Assembly (NCBI GenBank): GCA_964452355.1
Contig: CAYVKV010000010.1
Span: 1 to 30,505, forward strand
Direction of reading: 5' to 3'
DNA from: UBA1450 sp964452355
GTDB taxonomy: Bacteria > Patescibacteriota > Microgenomatia > UBA1406 > GWC2-37-13
Length of the DNA stretch: 30,505 nucleotides
In this document: positions 1-8,423 of the stretch, piece after piece
Numbering within the stretch: the stretch's first letter is position 1
Layout of the letters: every line of letters starts with the position of its first letter
Notes under the pieces: model-generated
Database searches by the model: none
The model's input: only the letters and a program-made list of their open reading frames with translations
Told to the model about the DNA's origin: nothing
Position numbers and translations under genes: made by a program

Positions 1-195
1 TTTTCATACCGTTTCCTATCTGAAAAGTGTATACCATGTGCTGACCTCCCTACAACGCACATGCGTTTCTATCTTGCAAATACCTTGTATTCCGATTATA
101 ATTACATCGCCCCGTTGATGACAGACCATACTTCGCCAATGAAGTATTTTGTCGATGCGGGGTATGTTGATATTTTTATTATATTTTCAATTTGA
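1..195 (+). CDS. C-terminal end of an unidentified protein (partial)
   Basis: Frame 1 is open from the window edge to a TGA at 193-195, giving 64 residues ending in DAGYVDIFIIFSI. The stop overlaps the TTG start of infC (TTGA), the kind of 4-nt coupling seen in compact bacterial operons. The peptide is rich in Tyr, Phe and Ile, and its end could sit in or near a membrane. I do not recognise the family. An open frame of this length could occur by chance in this AT-rich sequence, so it is only a probable gene end. Confidence 0.4.
   Translation, partial: FSYRFLSEKCIPCADLPTTHMRFYLANTLYSDYNYIAPLMTDHTSPMKYFVDAGYVDIFIIFSI
180..191 (+). promoter_or_regulatory. possible -10 element placing infC start at TTG 192
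   Basis: TATATT at 180-185 ends 6 nt before the TTG at 192, the same spacing seen at better-supported starts in this window. No convincing -35 is visible, so this is weak by itself. Confidence 0.3.
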
Positions 196-749
196 TTAAC
201 AGGCGACCGAATAGGCGATTTTTTAACAACAGCTCGAACAGATCAGGTAAGTATTACCATCTGAATTTTCGAATTCAAGCTGAAGAACTTCGTGTCATTG
301 ACTCGAAAGGTGAACTTGTCGGAGTGATGTCAAAGCAAGACGCGCTTGACAGAGCTCAAGCTGAGGGTCTTGATCTTGTTCTTATCGCACAAAACGCGAA
401 ACCACCGGTTGCAAAAATAACGGATTTTAAGAAATTTTTGTATCAAGAAGAAAAGAAACTGAAGGATGCAAAAAAAGGTGCAAAGAAGAGTGATGTAAAA
501 GATATTCAGCTTTCACTCTTTATTAGTGAGCATGATAAAGAACGATTTATCAACAAAACTAAAGAATTTTTGAAAGATGGTCATCAAGTCCGTTTGAATT
601 TAACATTGAAAGGAAGAGAGATCGTTAAAAAGAACATGGCAATCGATTTTATGAAGGATTACATTGGAAAGCTTGAAGATGTAAATGTCTCAAAAGAACC
701 ACGAGTTGAAGGTCGGGTTGTCCGCGCGGTAGTTTCCAGAAAGAAATAA
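192..749 (+). CDS. infC: translation initiation factor IF-3
   Basis: IF-3 binds the 30S subunit, promotes start-codon fidelity and prevents premature 50S joining. The 185-residue protein has a short basic, disordered N-terminal extension (about residues 1-25). The IF3-N domain follows (FRIQAEELRVID, about 26-95), then a lysine-rich linker and the IF3-C domain with the typical IQLSLFISEHD and VRLNLTLKGRE segments. The start is TTG at 192. ATT codons lie in frame at 183 and 195, and rare AUU starts are known for infC in Escherichia coli, so the exact first codon is uncertain. No Shine-Dalgarno is visible; the start overlaps the upstream stop. It heads the conserved infC-rpmI-rplT cluster, with rpmI beginning one base after its stop. 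Confidence 0.95.
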   Translation: MINRRPNRRFFNNSSNRSGKYYHLNFRIQAEELRVIDSKGELVGVMSKQDALDRAQAEGLDLVLIAQNAKPPVAKITDFKKFLYQEEKKLKDAKKGAKKSDVKDIQLSLFISEHDKERFINKTKEFLKDGHQVRLNLTLKGREIVKKNMAIDFMKDYIGKLEDVNVSKEPRVEGRVVRAVVSRKK

Positions 750-750
750 T

Positions 751-954
751 ATGACAAAGAATAAACAAAAAACACACAAAGGAGCTTCAAAACGATTTAA
801 ATTAACTGGAACGGGTAAAGTATTACATCGTTCACAAAAAATTCGTCACTTGAAAGTGAAAAAATCAAAACGTAAACAACGTGCACTCAACCTTGATAAA
901 GCTGTAGAGGGTCGCATGAAGACAAAGATTAAAAAATTACTTGGAAAGGCTTAA
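751..954 (+). CDS. rpmI: 50S ribosomal protein L35
   Basis: This 67-residue, strongly basic protein has the L35 signature: the N-terminal KTHKGASKRFKLTGTGK segment and a C-terminal KTKIKKLLG helix. L35 is a small component of the large ribosomal subunit. It lies between infC (1-nt gap) and rplT (3-nt gap) in the standard order, so the three are almost certainly co-transcribed. No ribosome binding site is visible, which suits translational coupling. Confidence 0.97.
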   Translation: MTKNKQKTHKGASKRFKLTGTGKVLHRSQKIRHLKVKKSKRKQRALNLDKAVEGRMKTKIKKLLGKA

Positions 955-957
955 ATT

Positions 958-1305
958 ATGGTACGTATTAGCGCAGGTCCCGCATCACGAAACAAACATA
1001 GAAAAGTATTAAAACTCGCAAAAGGATATTGGATGTCTCGAAGCACTCAATTTAAGAAAGCACAAGAGGCGGTACTTCATGCAGGTCAATATGCATTTGC
1101 AGGAAGAAAACTTCACAAACGAGACATGAGACGGCTTTGGATCACGCGCATTGGTGCCGCTTTGAAAGAAAATGGAATGAAATACAATATATTCATTCAT
1201 AAACTTCAAGAAAAGAAACTTGGCGTTGATCGAAAAATTCTTGCCAATCTTGCTTTAGATTTTCCAAAGGTTTTTGATACACTCGCTAAAGAAATCAATA
1301 AATAA
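958..1305 (+). CDS. rplT: 50S ribosomal protein L20
   Basis: This 115-residue basic protein matches L20 over its length. The N-terminal helix (RNKHRKVLKLAKGYWMSRS) threads into 23S rRNA, and the globular C-terminal part includes KRDMRRLWITRI and INAALKENG-like positions. L20 is needed early in 50S assembly and, in some bacteria, represses this operon by binding a leader pseudoknot. I see no such leader upstream of infC here. The gene follows rpmI by 3 nt and ends 46 nt before the pheS start, where a new promoter is predicted. Confidence 0.97.
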   Translation: MVRISAGPASRNKHRKVLKLAKGYWMSRSTQFKKAQEAVLHAGQYAFAGRKLHKRDMRRLWITRIGAALKENGMKYNIFIHKLQEKKLGVDRKILANLALDFPKVFDTLAKEINK

Positions 1306-1316
1306 GTAATTATTTA

Positions 1317-1351
1317 TTGTATGTTTCACGCGTGTTTTGATATACTCTTTC
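1317..1351 (+). promoter_or_regulatory. promoter of pheS, predicted leaderless
   Basis: TTGTAT (1317-1322) lies 18 nt from an extended -10, TGATATACT (1338-1346). Only 5 nt separate the -10 from ATG 1352, so the transcript would start at or next to the start codon. This favours ATG 1352 over the TTG at 1337, which lies inside the -10 region. Confidence 0.65.
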
Positions 1352-2398
1352 ATGATGTCACCGAATAATGCACTTCACACATTTCAAGAAGATCTTAAAA
1401 CCGTCACTTCCCTTGAAAGTTTAACTGCCCTTGAAGCTCAATACCTTGGTAAAAATGGCGTTCTCAATGCGGCGCTTAAATCAATGAAAGACCTTGACCC
1501 GGAAGCACGAAAAGCACTTGGTCAGGAAATCAATCTGGTTAAAAACAACATTGTCGAACAGATTTCAGTAAAAAAAGGTGAACTTAACTCCGCAGTTGAT
1601 GAAAGTAAAAACGTTGATGTAACACTTCCCGGGAAAAAATATGAGACAGGAAGTCTTCATTTGGTAACCTATGCAATAGAGGAAATTAGCGCAATCTTTG
1701 AGCGGATCGGATTTATCCGAATGTCATACCCTGAAATAGAATGGGAATGGTTTTCTTTTGAAGCGCTCAATATGCCTGCAGATCATCCGGCACGAGATGA
1801 TTTTGAAACTTTTTTTATCGATTCCCCAGCTCACCAGAAATATGGAAAAATGGTATTGACCCCACACACCTCTTCGGGACAAATTCGAGAGATGCTCCGT
1901 CTGGGCAAACCCCCAATCAGAATGATTAATATCGCCAAAACCTATCGACCCAACTGGGATGCATCACATGTCCCGATGTTTCATCAATTTGAAGGATTAT
2001 GTATTGATAAGAAAATTAACATTACCCATCTCAAAGGTACGATTGATTACTTTGCAAAAGAATTCTTTGGTGAAGATCGGGAAACGAGACTTCGACCCTT
2101 TCACTTCCAGTTTACCGAACCTTCGTTTGAAGTGGATATCACCTGTGATCTGTGCAAAGGAACGGGGAAAATTAAGGGCGAAAAATGTAAGCTCTGCAAA
2201 CAAGGATGGCTTGAACTTGGAGGAACTGGAATGGTACACCCGAATGTATTGACGGCCGGAGGAATTGACCCGAAAGAATACACCGGCTGGGCATTTGGAT
2301 TTGGTGTCGAACGGGTCATGATGATGAAGCCCGGAGTTGGACTTAATAATATGAGAGCGCTGTACGATGGCGACATCAGAGTTTTGGAACAATTTTAA
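1352..2398 (+). CDS. pheS: phenylalanyl-tRNA synthetase alpha subunit
   Basis: PheS carries the catalytic site for charging tRNA-Phe and works as an (alpha-beta)2 tetramer with PheT. The 348-residue protein has an N-terminal coiled-coil region (about 1-85) and a class II catalytic core with LTPHTSSGQ, the FHQFEG motif 2 region, FTEPSFEVD, and a motif 3 region near GFGVERVMMMK. Four cysteines at about 265, 268, 279 and 282 (CDLCKGTG...CKLCKQGW) form a probable zinc knuckle, an insertion known from several bacterial PheS groups. I chose ATG 1352 because the extended -10 ends 5 nt upstream; ATG 1355 is the alternative. pheT begins one base after the stop. Confidence 0.95.
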   Translation: MMSPNNALHTFQEDLKTVTSLESLTALEAQYLGKNGVLNAALKSMKDLDPEARKALGQEINLVKNNIVEQISVKKGELNSAVDESKNVDVTLPGKKYETGSLHLVTYAIEEISAIFERIGFIRMSYPEIEWEWFSFEALNMPADHPARDDFETFFIDSPAHQKYGKMVLTPHTSSGQIREMLRLGKPPIRMINIAKTYRPNWDASHVPMFHQFEGLCIDKKINITHLKGTIDYFAKEFFGEDRETRLRPFHFQFTEPSFEVDITCDLCKGTGKIKGEKCKLCKQGWLELGGTGMVHPNVLTAGGIDPKEYTGWAFGFGVERVMMMKPGVGLNNMRALYDGDIRVLEQF

Positions 2399-2399
2399 T

Positions 2400-4415
2400 A
2401 TGAATATAAAAATCACCTACGACTGGCTCTTGGAGTATCTTGACACAGATGCTGACCCGTATGAAATGCAGAAATTTCTCTCCCTCTGTGGGCCTTCCAT
2501 CGAAACAGTAGAAAAAATTGGGGAGGATTATGTTTTTGATATTGAGATCACGTCAAATAGGATCGATATGGCAAGTGTCTTTGGCGTTGCTCAAGAAGCA
2601 CAAGCAATACTTCCGATGTTTGGGAAAAAAGCAAAATTGAAGGTTAATCCCCTTAAGAAGTATTCTTTTGAGAATCTAAAGGCAATGCCCACAAAAACAC
2701 ATTCATTGTCAGTTCAGATTGAAGATCCTACACTTGTTTCAAGATTTACCGCAATTGTGTTCGATGAGGTAGTATTATCGCAGTCTCCGGAAAAAATTTC
2801 TAAACGGCTGCAACTTTCCGGAGTAAAGTCAATCAACAATGTCGTAGATATCTCAAACTACCTCATGCTTTCACTTGGTCAACCGGTACATATGTTTGAT
2901 TTTGACCAGATAAAAGACGGTGTTATGAAGGTCAGAAGAAGTGTGAAAGGTGAGAAGCTGACAACACTTGATGCAAAGGAATTAACCCTCCCCGGTGATG
3001 ACATCGTGATTGAAGATGGATCAGGGCGGCTTATTGATCTCTGTGGAATTATGGGAGGAGAGAATTCCTCGATAACAAAAGACACAACGCGCATTGTCTT
3101 TTTCGTGCAAACGTATGACAAAAAGGCAATCAGAAAAACCTCAATGGTGACCGGTCAAAGAACCCTTGCGGCAACCTATTTTGAGAAAGGTCTTGATCCT
3201 GAGCGAGTTGAGCCTACCTTTGCATATGGTATCGAACTTATTCAAGATTTGACAAAGGGAGTGGTACGTTCTGAACTTATTGATATCTATCCGCATAAAA
3301 AACAGGAAACTCACGTAAAAGCATATCTTAAAGATATTCAGCGGGTGATTGGCGTTGCATTGGAAGAGGAAAAAGTGACCTCAATTTTGACTGATCTTGG
3401 ATTTACGGTTAATCGACATGAGGATAGCGAACTTGCCTATCCCGATGGCGTTCATTTTGACGTGACGGTGCCAACGTTTCGCGTTGATGATGTTGCAATC
3501 CAAGAAGATATTATTGAAGAGGTGGCACGCGTTTATGGGTATCATAATTTGCCAAATACTATTTCTCCATTGACCTATATCAAACAACCAAAAAATATTT
3601 CAAATCTCTATACCGTACTCTATCGATCAAAATACTATCTGAAACACATAGGGCTTCATGAGTTTCTCAATTACTCGATGGTTTCAGGCGAACTCTTACA
3701 GTCACTTTATTTCAAGTTATCTGATCACCTCAAAATCGCAAACACCATATCATCAGAAATTGAGTATATGCGAACCTCTCTTCTCCCGTCACTCATCAAA
3801 AATATGAAGGAGAATAGTGGGAGAAAAAATCAATTGAAACTATTTGAAATCGCAAAAATTTATGAGCCAAGGACAGGGGAACTTCCCCAAGAACTGCATC
3901 GACTGGCAGTTGCCGTAAACACTGATTTTAATGATCTGAAAGGAATCATAACCGCACTCTTTCACGAGCTCAATATACATCATTTCTCAATACAATCAGG
4001 AGACCATCACCTGATGGCAAACGCGGCATCAATCTCTTTGGGTGACACAATGATAGGATCATTTGGAGCGCTCCACAAGAAATATGCAGATAAACTCAGT
4101 CTCACGGAGCAGATATATATTGCAGAGATTGATTTTGAACCGATTATTGAGAATTATCAAACCATTCATGCGTTCAAAACGCCCCTTCAATATGCGATGG
4201 TAAAACTTGATCTTACTCTTATAAAAAAGATGTCGTATCAAAAAATGCATGATGTATCTTTTGCAAACTCAAAGCTCCTACAAAATGTCGAATACGTCAG
4301 TTCTTTTGAAAATAAAATTTCATTACGATTTTATTTTTCGTCAAAAACAAAAAACATTACTGAAAAAGAGGCATTGCTTGAGCTTGAACAAATTCGGACT
4401 GCCTTAAATTCATGA
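2400..4415 (+). CDS. pheT: phenylalanyl-tRNA synthetase beta subunit, short form
   Basis: PheT supplies tRNA binding and editing for the PheST complex. From ATG 2400 it is 671 residues, against about 790-800 in E. coli. The missing part is near the N terminus: after KITYDWLLEYL and a short link, the sequence goes straight to DIEITSNRIDMASVFGVAQE, so the EMAP-like tRNA-binding domain is absent. The B3/B4 editing region (SINNVVDISNYLMLSLGQPVH), the B5 domain (about residues 290-370, VRSELIDIYPHK onward) and a divergent C-terminal FDX-ACB anticodon-binding domain (about 595-671) are present. The in-frame start at 2367 lies inside pheS; ATG 2400 directly after the pheS stop is far more likely. 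The two genes form one operon. Confidence 0.95.
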   Translation: MNIKITYDWLLEYLDTDADPYEMQKFLSLCGPSIETVEKIGEDYVFDIEITSNRIDMASVFGVAQEAQAILPMFGKKAKLKVNPLKKYSFENLKAMPTKTHSLSVQIEDPTLVSRFTAIVFDEVVLSQSPEKISKRLQLSGVKSINNVVDISNYLMLSLGQPVHMFDFDQIKDGVMKVRRSVKGEKLTTLDAKELTLPGDDIVIEDGSGRLIDLCGIMGGENSSITKDTTRIVFFVQTYDKKAIRKTSMVTGQRTLAATYFEKGLDPERVEPTFAYGIELIQDLTKGVVRSELIDIYPHKKQETHVKAYLKDIQRVIGVALEEEKVTSILTDLGFTVNRHEDSELAYPDGVHFDVTVPTFRVDDVAIQEDIIEEVARVYGYHNLPNTISPLTYIKQPKNISNLYTVLYRSKYYLKHIGLHEFLNYSMVSGELLQSLYFKLSDHLKIANTISSEIEYMRTSLLPSLIKNMKENSGRKNQLKLFEIAKIYEPRTGELPQELHRLAVAVNTDFNDLKGIITALFHELNIHHFSIQSGDHHLMANAASISLGDTMIGSFGALHKKYADKLSLTEQIYIAEIDFEPIIENYQTIHAFKTPLQYAMVKLDLTLIKKMSYQKMHDVSFANSKLLQNVEYVSSFENKISLRFYFSSKTKNITEKEALLELEQIRTALNS

Positions 4416-4428
4416 TACAATGACGGTG
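4393..4428 (+). promoter_or_regulatory. extended -10 promoter of the HAD gene
   Basis: TGATACAAT (4413-4421) is an extended -10 that overlaps the pheT stop region. A weak -35, TTCGGA (4393-4398), sits 17 nt upstream. The -10 ends 7 nt before ATG 4429. The ATG at 4420 is part of the -10 itself and is unlikely to be the start. Confidence 0.55.
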
Positions 4429-5073
4429 ATGAATGCACCTATCACAACCTTCTTATTCGATCTTGACGGATGTATTGCAGATACCCTTCCCATGTGGCTC
4501 AAGAGCTTTCAGCAAACATTTAAGAAGTTTGGTGTTTCTATTTCAAATGAAGAAATTATTACCATTGGTTTTCAAAGAATCCACGAGACAGACTTTCATA
4601 TCGATAAGAATCTTTTTGTAAAAGAACTGTATGCAAACTATGAAGTAAATTCGATAAACTCGCCACTCCATAGTGGCGCGCTACCGCTCCTTAAAACGCT
4701 TAAAAAAAATAACTACCAGACTGCACTCATCACTTCCTCACAACGAAGAGTAGTCAAATTGTTTCTTTCAAAAAATAACTTAGATTCATATTTTGATTGT
4801 ACGTTTGCGTGGGAAGATACTCAAAATAATAAACCGCATCCCGAACCATTGTTGAAAGCCTTGAAGCGTCTCAATGCAAAACCAGAAACATCGGTCATGA
4901 TCGGTGATAGCGATGTCGATATCCTTGCGGCAAAAGCAGCACAGGTCATGAGTGTATGGTATCATCCTCCTGCAAACGTGCTGTTTTATAAAAAGGGCGC
5001 ATTTGATCACCATCATCCGGACATGACCATTCAAAAATTTAGTGATTTATTGTCTTTAATTCAATTCAAGTGA
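4429..5073 (+). CDS. HAD-superfamily phosphatase, phosphoglycolate-phosphatase-like
   Basis: The 214-residue protein has the four HAD motifs in order. They are DLDGCIADT (11-19, nucleophile and acid Asp), TSS in LITSSQRR (motif II), the Lys of NKPHPEP (motif III), and GDSDVDILAA (motif IV, Mg2+-binding acids). Helical residues between motif I and II fit a C1 cap, so this is a subfamily IA enzyme like Gph or beta-phosphoglucomutase relatives. Such enzymes hydrolyse small phosphate monoesters; the substrate cannot be read from sequence. Cys replaces the usual Thr after DLDG, which is tolerated in the family. The start is ATG 4429, set by the promoter spacing. It has its own promoter at the end of pheT. 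Confidence 0.85.
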   Translation: MNAPITTFLFDLDGCIADTLPMWLKSFQQTFKKFGVSISNEEIITIGFQRIHETDFHIDKNLFVKELYANYEVNSINSPLHSGALPLLKTLKKNNYQTALITSSQRRVVKLFLSKNNLDSYFDCTFAWEDTQNNKPHPEPLLKALKRLNAKPETSVMIGDSDVDILAAKAAQVMSVWYHPPANVLFYKKGAFDHHHPDMTIQKFSDLLSLIQFK

Positions 5074-5082
5074 TTAAAAACA

Positions 5083-5117
5083 TTGTAACAACCGCTCATT
5101 TGAGTTAAAATAAGGGT
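5083..5117 (+). promoter_or_regulatory. promoter of the ImmA/IrrE-like gene
   Basis: TTGTAA (5083-5088), a 17-nt spacer and TAAAAT (5106-5111) form a good sigma70-like promoter. The -10 ends 6 nt before ATG 5118, predicting a leaderless transcript. Confidence 0.65.
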
Positions 5118-5624
5118 ATGGCAAACTTTGATAAAGCAGAAAATGTCGCTTCTGAAGTATTGCGAGAAAATTTTATATCCAAGCCTCCCGTACCAGTATA
5201 TGAACTGGCGAGAAACTATGGATATGAAGTAATAGAAACGGAGCTTCCTTCCAATGTTGCAGGACTCGTGGATATTAAAAAAAATATTATTTTCATAAAT
5301 AAAGCCGACACTGATACACGAAAAGCATTTACCGTTGCCCATGAGCTCGGCCATATCAAACTTCATTCGTCAGAACTTAAAAAAAATCCTGATTTAGGGA
5401 TTTTATATCGACGACCCTTGGGTGAAAAAGACAGTGATGAAAAAGAGCAGGAAGCGAATTTTTTTGCAGCTTCACTTCTCGTTCCTGAGTCAATGTATGA
5501 AAACGTATTGAAACAGTATAAAGATGTATTGCCTGAAAATAAAATTGAGCTTTTGAGCGCACTTTTTGGGGTGTCACCGGAAGTGCTTGGATATAGACTT
5601 CACCACTTCCAGTTACATAAATAA
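5118..5624 (+). CDS. ImmA/IrrE-family metallo-endopeptidase
   Basis: This 168-residue protein carries the zinc-metallopeptidase motif HELGH at 75-79 (FTVAHELGHIKLH). A downstream acidic segment, EKEQEANFFAASLLVP (about 108-123), contains the likely third zinc ligand, Glu112. This is the arrangement of the ImmA/IrrE (COG2856, peptidase M78) family. Known members cleave XRE-type repressors, as ImmA does with ImmR in ICEBs1, or regulate the radiation response, as IrrE does in Deinococcus. No XRE gene adjoins it; the only XRE gene in the window is 5 kb away at 9904-10191. A two-TM protein gene starts 1 nt after its stop, so those two are probably co-expressed. Confidence 0.88.
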   Translation: MANFDKAENVASEVLRENFISKPPVPVYELARNYGYEVIETELPSNVAGLVDIKKNIIFINKADTDTRKAFTVAHELGHIKLHSSELKKNPDLGILYRRPLGEKDSDEKEQEANFFAASLLVPESMYENVLKQYKDVLPENKIELLSALFGVSPEVLGYRLHHFQLHK

Positions 5625-5625
5625 C

Positions 5626-6042
5626 ATGGCTTCTAAAGACTACGCAAAATTACTTGCGGATATTAAACCGCAAGAAATACAACTTGAAAAATCGAAACCG
5701 AGTCTTATAAATGAATACTCCGATGCACTTCAATCACGGAGAGAACAACAATCAACTGAAGTTCAAATACGACTTGATGGTTTAAAAACATATTTTGACA
5801 TGCGAAGAGTTTGGGGTAGTTTTTTAAAAAACTGTTTGATGGTTATTCTTGGTTTTAATATTTTGTTAGTTATTGCTGTAGGACTTGGCTTGCTGAAATA
5901 TGATGATGAATGGTTTTTAAGAATAGTATTGACGACAAATCTTGCAGATATTATTGGTTTGGTTTATTTAGTAGTCAAATTTTTGTTCTCGAATCAAGTT
6001 GAAGAAAAAGACACAGCGGTACCCCCCCCGTCATCTTCATGA
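5626..6042 (+). CDS. two-TM membrane protein of unknown function
   Basis: The protein is 138 residues from ATG 5626, one base after the upstream stop. A start at 5566 is possible in frame but lies deep within the metallopeptidase gene. The N-terminal 60 residues are charged and probably helical (KPQEIQLEKSK, SRREQQSTEVQ). Two hydrophobic segments follow at about 64-90 and 100-121, then a short tail ending KDTAVPPPSSS. I do not recognise a family. Its coupling to an ImmA/IrrE-type peptidase suggests that the peptidase may act on it or that both belong to one stress or conflict module; this is inference only. Confidence 0.7.
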   Translation: MASKDYAKLLADIKPQEIQLEKSKPSLINEYSDALQSRREQQSTEVQIRLDGLKTYFDMRRVWGSFLKNCLMVILGFNILLVIAVGLGLLKYDDEWFLRIVLTTNLADIIGLVYLVVKFLFSNQVEEKDTAVPPPSSS

Positions 6043-6046
6043 GGTA

Positions 6047-8287
6047 CTAATAATTTTCATTTACCGCTATTTTGACTTCAGATGAAGTGACCTTGTCTTT
6101 TTCATTGCGCGCCTCAACTCTGATCGTATGTTTTCCATTTTCAAAATCAAACGTCTCACGGATCTCATCACGGTTTCCTGAAAGATTTTTCTTTTCTACG
6201 CCATCTATAAATATCTTCGTCTCACGAATGGGGGAAAGAGAGGTGATTTTTGCATATACTTCAATAGACTTTGAATCAATGCGCTTTTCATTTTCAGGAT
6301 TTTTTATAGATATCGCAACGTCGTCTGACCGTGCTTCGGATGTTTCGGTCGGGTAGTGGTATTTCCCATCTTCTTGGGCGCGCGCCCACTCGTCAATCGC
6401 GTCCTGCCAACGATTCACTCCATCGCCTGAGATGGGATCACTTTCGGTTATGACGATAAATTCTTTTTCTTCATAGTTTCCCGATCGAATCTCAACATCA
6501 TTGGCGAGTTTGCCGGTTTCTTTTGATATTTTCAAAACTTTATAATAGGGTGAAGTCTCTTTTGGAACCGTATCTTTGACAAAGTACTCAGTTCGCTTTG
6601 GATACCCGTCTTTTGGCAAGCCACCAAGATATGCATCAATCTCAACCGCTTCAACGGTATCGGGCTTTTCCATGATGCCATCGCCAAACTCAGCAAGAAG
6701 CGCTTGCATGACGTCGTGCCAAATCGGTGACGCGCCGGTCGCGCCTGACGCAATAGCTTGATTCATTTTTGCATTGTCATTGTTTCCCACCCAGACCCCG
6801 AGTGCAATATCGGTCGTGAATCCTACCGCCCAGTTGTCACGCTTGTCATCAGTAGTACCACTTTTTACCGCAACCGTTTTACCCGGAATGCGCAGATATG
6901 AATTTGCACCAAACGTATCGATCCGCGCATTGTTGTCTGAGAGAATATGTGAAATAATGAAGCTGATTTCTTTTGAAAGCACTTCCTGTACTTTTGCTTC
7001 CTTTTGCTCAAAAATCTTTTTATCGTTAAAATCAGTAATCTCTATAACTCCATACGGTTCGACTTTTTTACCTTCATTTGCAAAAACCGAAAATGCTTGC
7101 GTCAGATCAAGAAGGGTTGTCTCACCACCGCCAAGTGACGCTGATAATCCAAGATTACTGATGTTTTCGTCAGTTGGCTCAAGGGCATCCAAACCCATCT
7201 CATACCCAAGTTGTAAGAAGTCATGAATACCCACCATGGCAAGCATCTTGACCGCCGGGACATTGAGTGAGTTCCCCAATGCAAAACGAAGCTGCACCGG
7301 TCCCCGATATTTTCCATCATAATTGACCGGCACATAATCCTCACCAACTACATTTGGAAACACTGTCTTCACATCGGTAATAACACTTGCCGCGGTGTAC
7401 CCCTTCTTAAGGGCAACCGCATATTCAATAGGTTTTAAGGTAGACCCAGGCTGTCGATTTCCTTGGGAAACGACGTCATACTTTCCGTATTCATCGTTTG
7501 AATAATCATATGACCCAACATACACAATGATCTCTCCGGTATCGGGCGCGATCGCCACAAGCGCACCATTTCCGACATTATGTTTTTCAAGTGTTTCAAT
7601 CTCATCAAAAACAATTTTTTCTGCCTCTTTCTGCAGTTTTACATCCAACGTAGTTTTTATCTTAACGCCTTTGTTCAAAATTCCCGGTCCAAACTGTTTT
7701 TCAATTTGGTCTTTAATATAAAAGACAAAGTGTGGGGCGGTAATATTGTTTGTCTGTTTTGAAAATTTCAGCTTCTCAAGCTGAGTCAAGGCCTTCTCCT
7801 CAACATCACGATCAATATAACCATCTTCCCGCATCCGCCTCAAAACATCCTTTGTCCGTGATTTCCATGCATCTTTTTTTCCAACAAACGGTGAGTAAAT
7901 GGACGGCTGCTGAGGAAGACCCGCGAGAAATGCCGCTTCAATAAGTGAGAGATCTTTTGGTTCTTTGTCAAAATATCCTTTTGCAGCTGAACCGACGCCC
8001 CAATAACTTCCCCCGTACGGCGCTTCATTTAAATACATCGTGAGAATCTCATCTTTGTCATACTGTTTTTCAACTTGATACGCAAGAATTGCCTCTTTAA
8101 TTTTTCGCGAGAGACGCCGTTCGGAGGTCAGAAGAACATTTTTAATAAGTTGTTGGGTGATCGTAGATCCTCCTTGAGGATTTCCTAAAAGTGAATTGAT
8201 ACCTGCGCGAATAATACCAAACTCTGAAATCCCTTTGTGTTCGTAAAACCTTTTGTCTTCAATAGACACCGTCGCCTGTTTCATCAC
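6047..8287 (-). CDS. class A penicillin-binding protein, main part (5' end lost at assembly gap)
   Basis: This bifunctional enzyme polymerises glycan strands and cross-links peptides in the cell wall. The fragment holds the GT51 glycosyltransferase domain with the catalytic Glu in EDKRFYEHKG (10-19), GGSTITQQLIKN, RKIKEAILAYQVE and EILTMYLNEAPYG. The transpeptidase has SxxK as STLK (282-285), SxN as SLN (340-342) and KSGT (475-478). An Ig-like C-terminal domain covers about 660-746. The reading frame upstream of the first Met runs AAEV and then hits the tRNA, so the ATG at 8287 is not a true start. The N-terminal TM segment is encoded at 8424-8679 on the same strand. Both pieces are almost certainly one pbp1A/ponA-like gene. 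Confidence 0.93.
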   Translation of the reverse strand: MMKQATVSIEDKRFYEHKGISEFGIIRAGINSLLGNPQGGSTITQQLIKNVLLTSERRLSRKIKEAILAYQVEKQYDKDEILTMYLNEAPYGGSYWGVGSAAKGYFDKEPKDLSLIEAAFLAGLPQQPSIYSPFVGKKDAWKSRTKDVLRRMREDGYIDRDVEEKALTQLEKLKFSKQTNNITAPHFVFYIKDQIEKQFGPGILNKGVKIKTTLDVKLQKEAEKIVFDEIETLEKHNVGNGALVAIAPDTGEIIVYVGSYDYSNDEYGKYDVVSQGNRQPGSTLKPIEYAVALKKGYTAASVITDVKTVFPNVVGEDYVPVNYDGKYRGPVQLRFALGNSLNVPAVKMLAMVGIHDFLQLGYEMGLDALEPTDENISNLGLSASLGGGETTLLDLTQAFSVFANEGKKVEPYGVIEITDFNDKKIFEQKEAKVQEVLSKEISFIISHILSDNNARIDTFGANSYLRIPGKTVAVKSGTTDDKRDNWAVGFTTDIALGVWVGNNDNAKMNQAIASGATGASPIWHDVMQALLAEFGDGIMEKPDTVEAVEIDAYLGGLPKDGYPKRTEYFVKDTVPKETSPYYKVLKISKETGKLANDVEIRSGNYEEKEFIVITESDPISGDGVNRWQDAIDEWARAQEDGKYHYPTETSEARSDDVAISIKNPENEKRIDSKSIEVYAKITSLSPIRETKIFIDGVEKKNLSGNRDEIRETFDFENGKHTIRVEARNEKDKVTSSEVKIAVNENY

Positions 8288-8297
8288 TTCGGCAGCA

Positions 8298-8368
8298 AGG
8301 ACCTACATGGAATCGAACCATGGTCTGGTGGTTAACAGCCACTCGCTCTACCACTGAGCTACAAGTCC
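8298..8368 (-). tRNA. tRNA-Asn (anticodon GTT)
   Basis: On the minus strand a full cloverleaf folds. The acceptor stem is GGACTTG/TAGGTCC (two G-U-type pairs), the D arm GCTC/GAGC, and the anticodon stem AGTGG/CCACC with a mismatch in the outer pair. The loop is CTGTTAA (anticodon GTT), with a 4-nt variable loop and T arm CATGG-TTCGATT-CCATG. CCA is not encoded. It lies exactly between the two pieces of the penicillin-binding protein and beside the N run. Its position in this neighbourhood may therefore be an assembly artefact, although the tRNA itself looks functional. Confidence 0.88.
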
Positions 8369-8399
8369 GCTCCCCCACACGGGAAAGGTTTGACGGTTA

Positions 8400-8409
8400 N
8401 NNNNNNNNN
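8400..8409. other. assembly gap (10 N) with flanking poly-T
   Basis: Ten N are followed by 14 T (8410-8423). The run interrupts the penicillin-binding protein gene and marks a scaffold join of arbitrary length. The poly-T probably belongs to the join, since the protein would read a lysine run that the family does not have. Confidence 0.97.
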
Positions 8410-8423
8410 TTTTTTTTTTTTTT

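Noticed and set aside
1337..1351. TTG 1337 as pheS start
   Set aside because: The codon lies in the extended -10 TGATATACT; ATG 1352 has the expected spacing.
8298..8368. tRNA-Asn as integration site of the island
   Set aside because: The tRNA lies at an N-marked scaffold join, no integrase gene is present, and no repeat of the tRNA 3' end was seen at the far side of the island.
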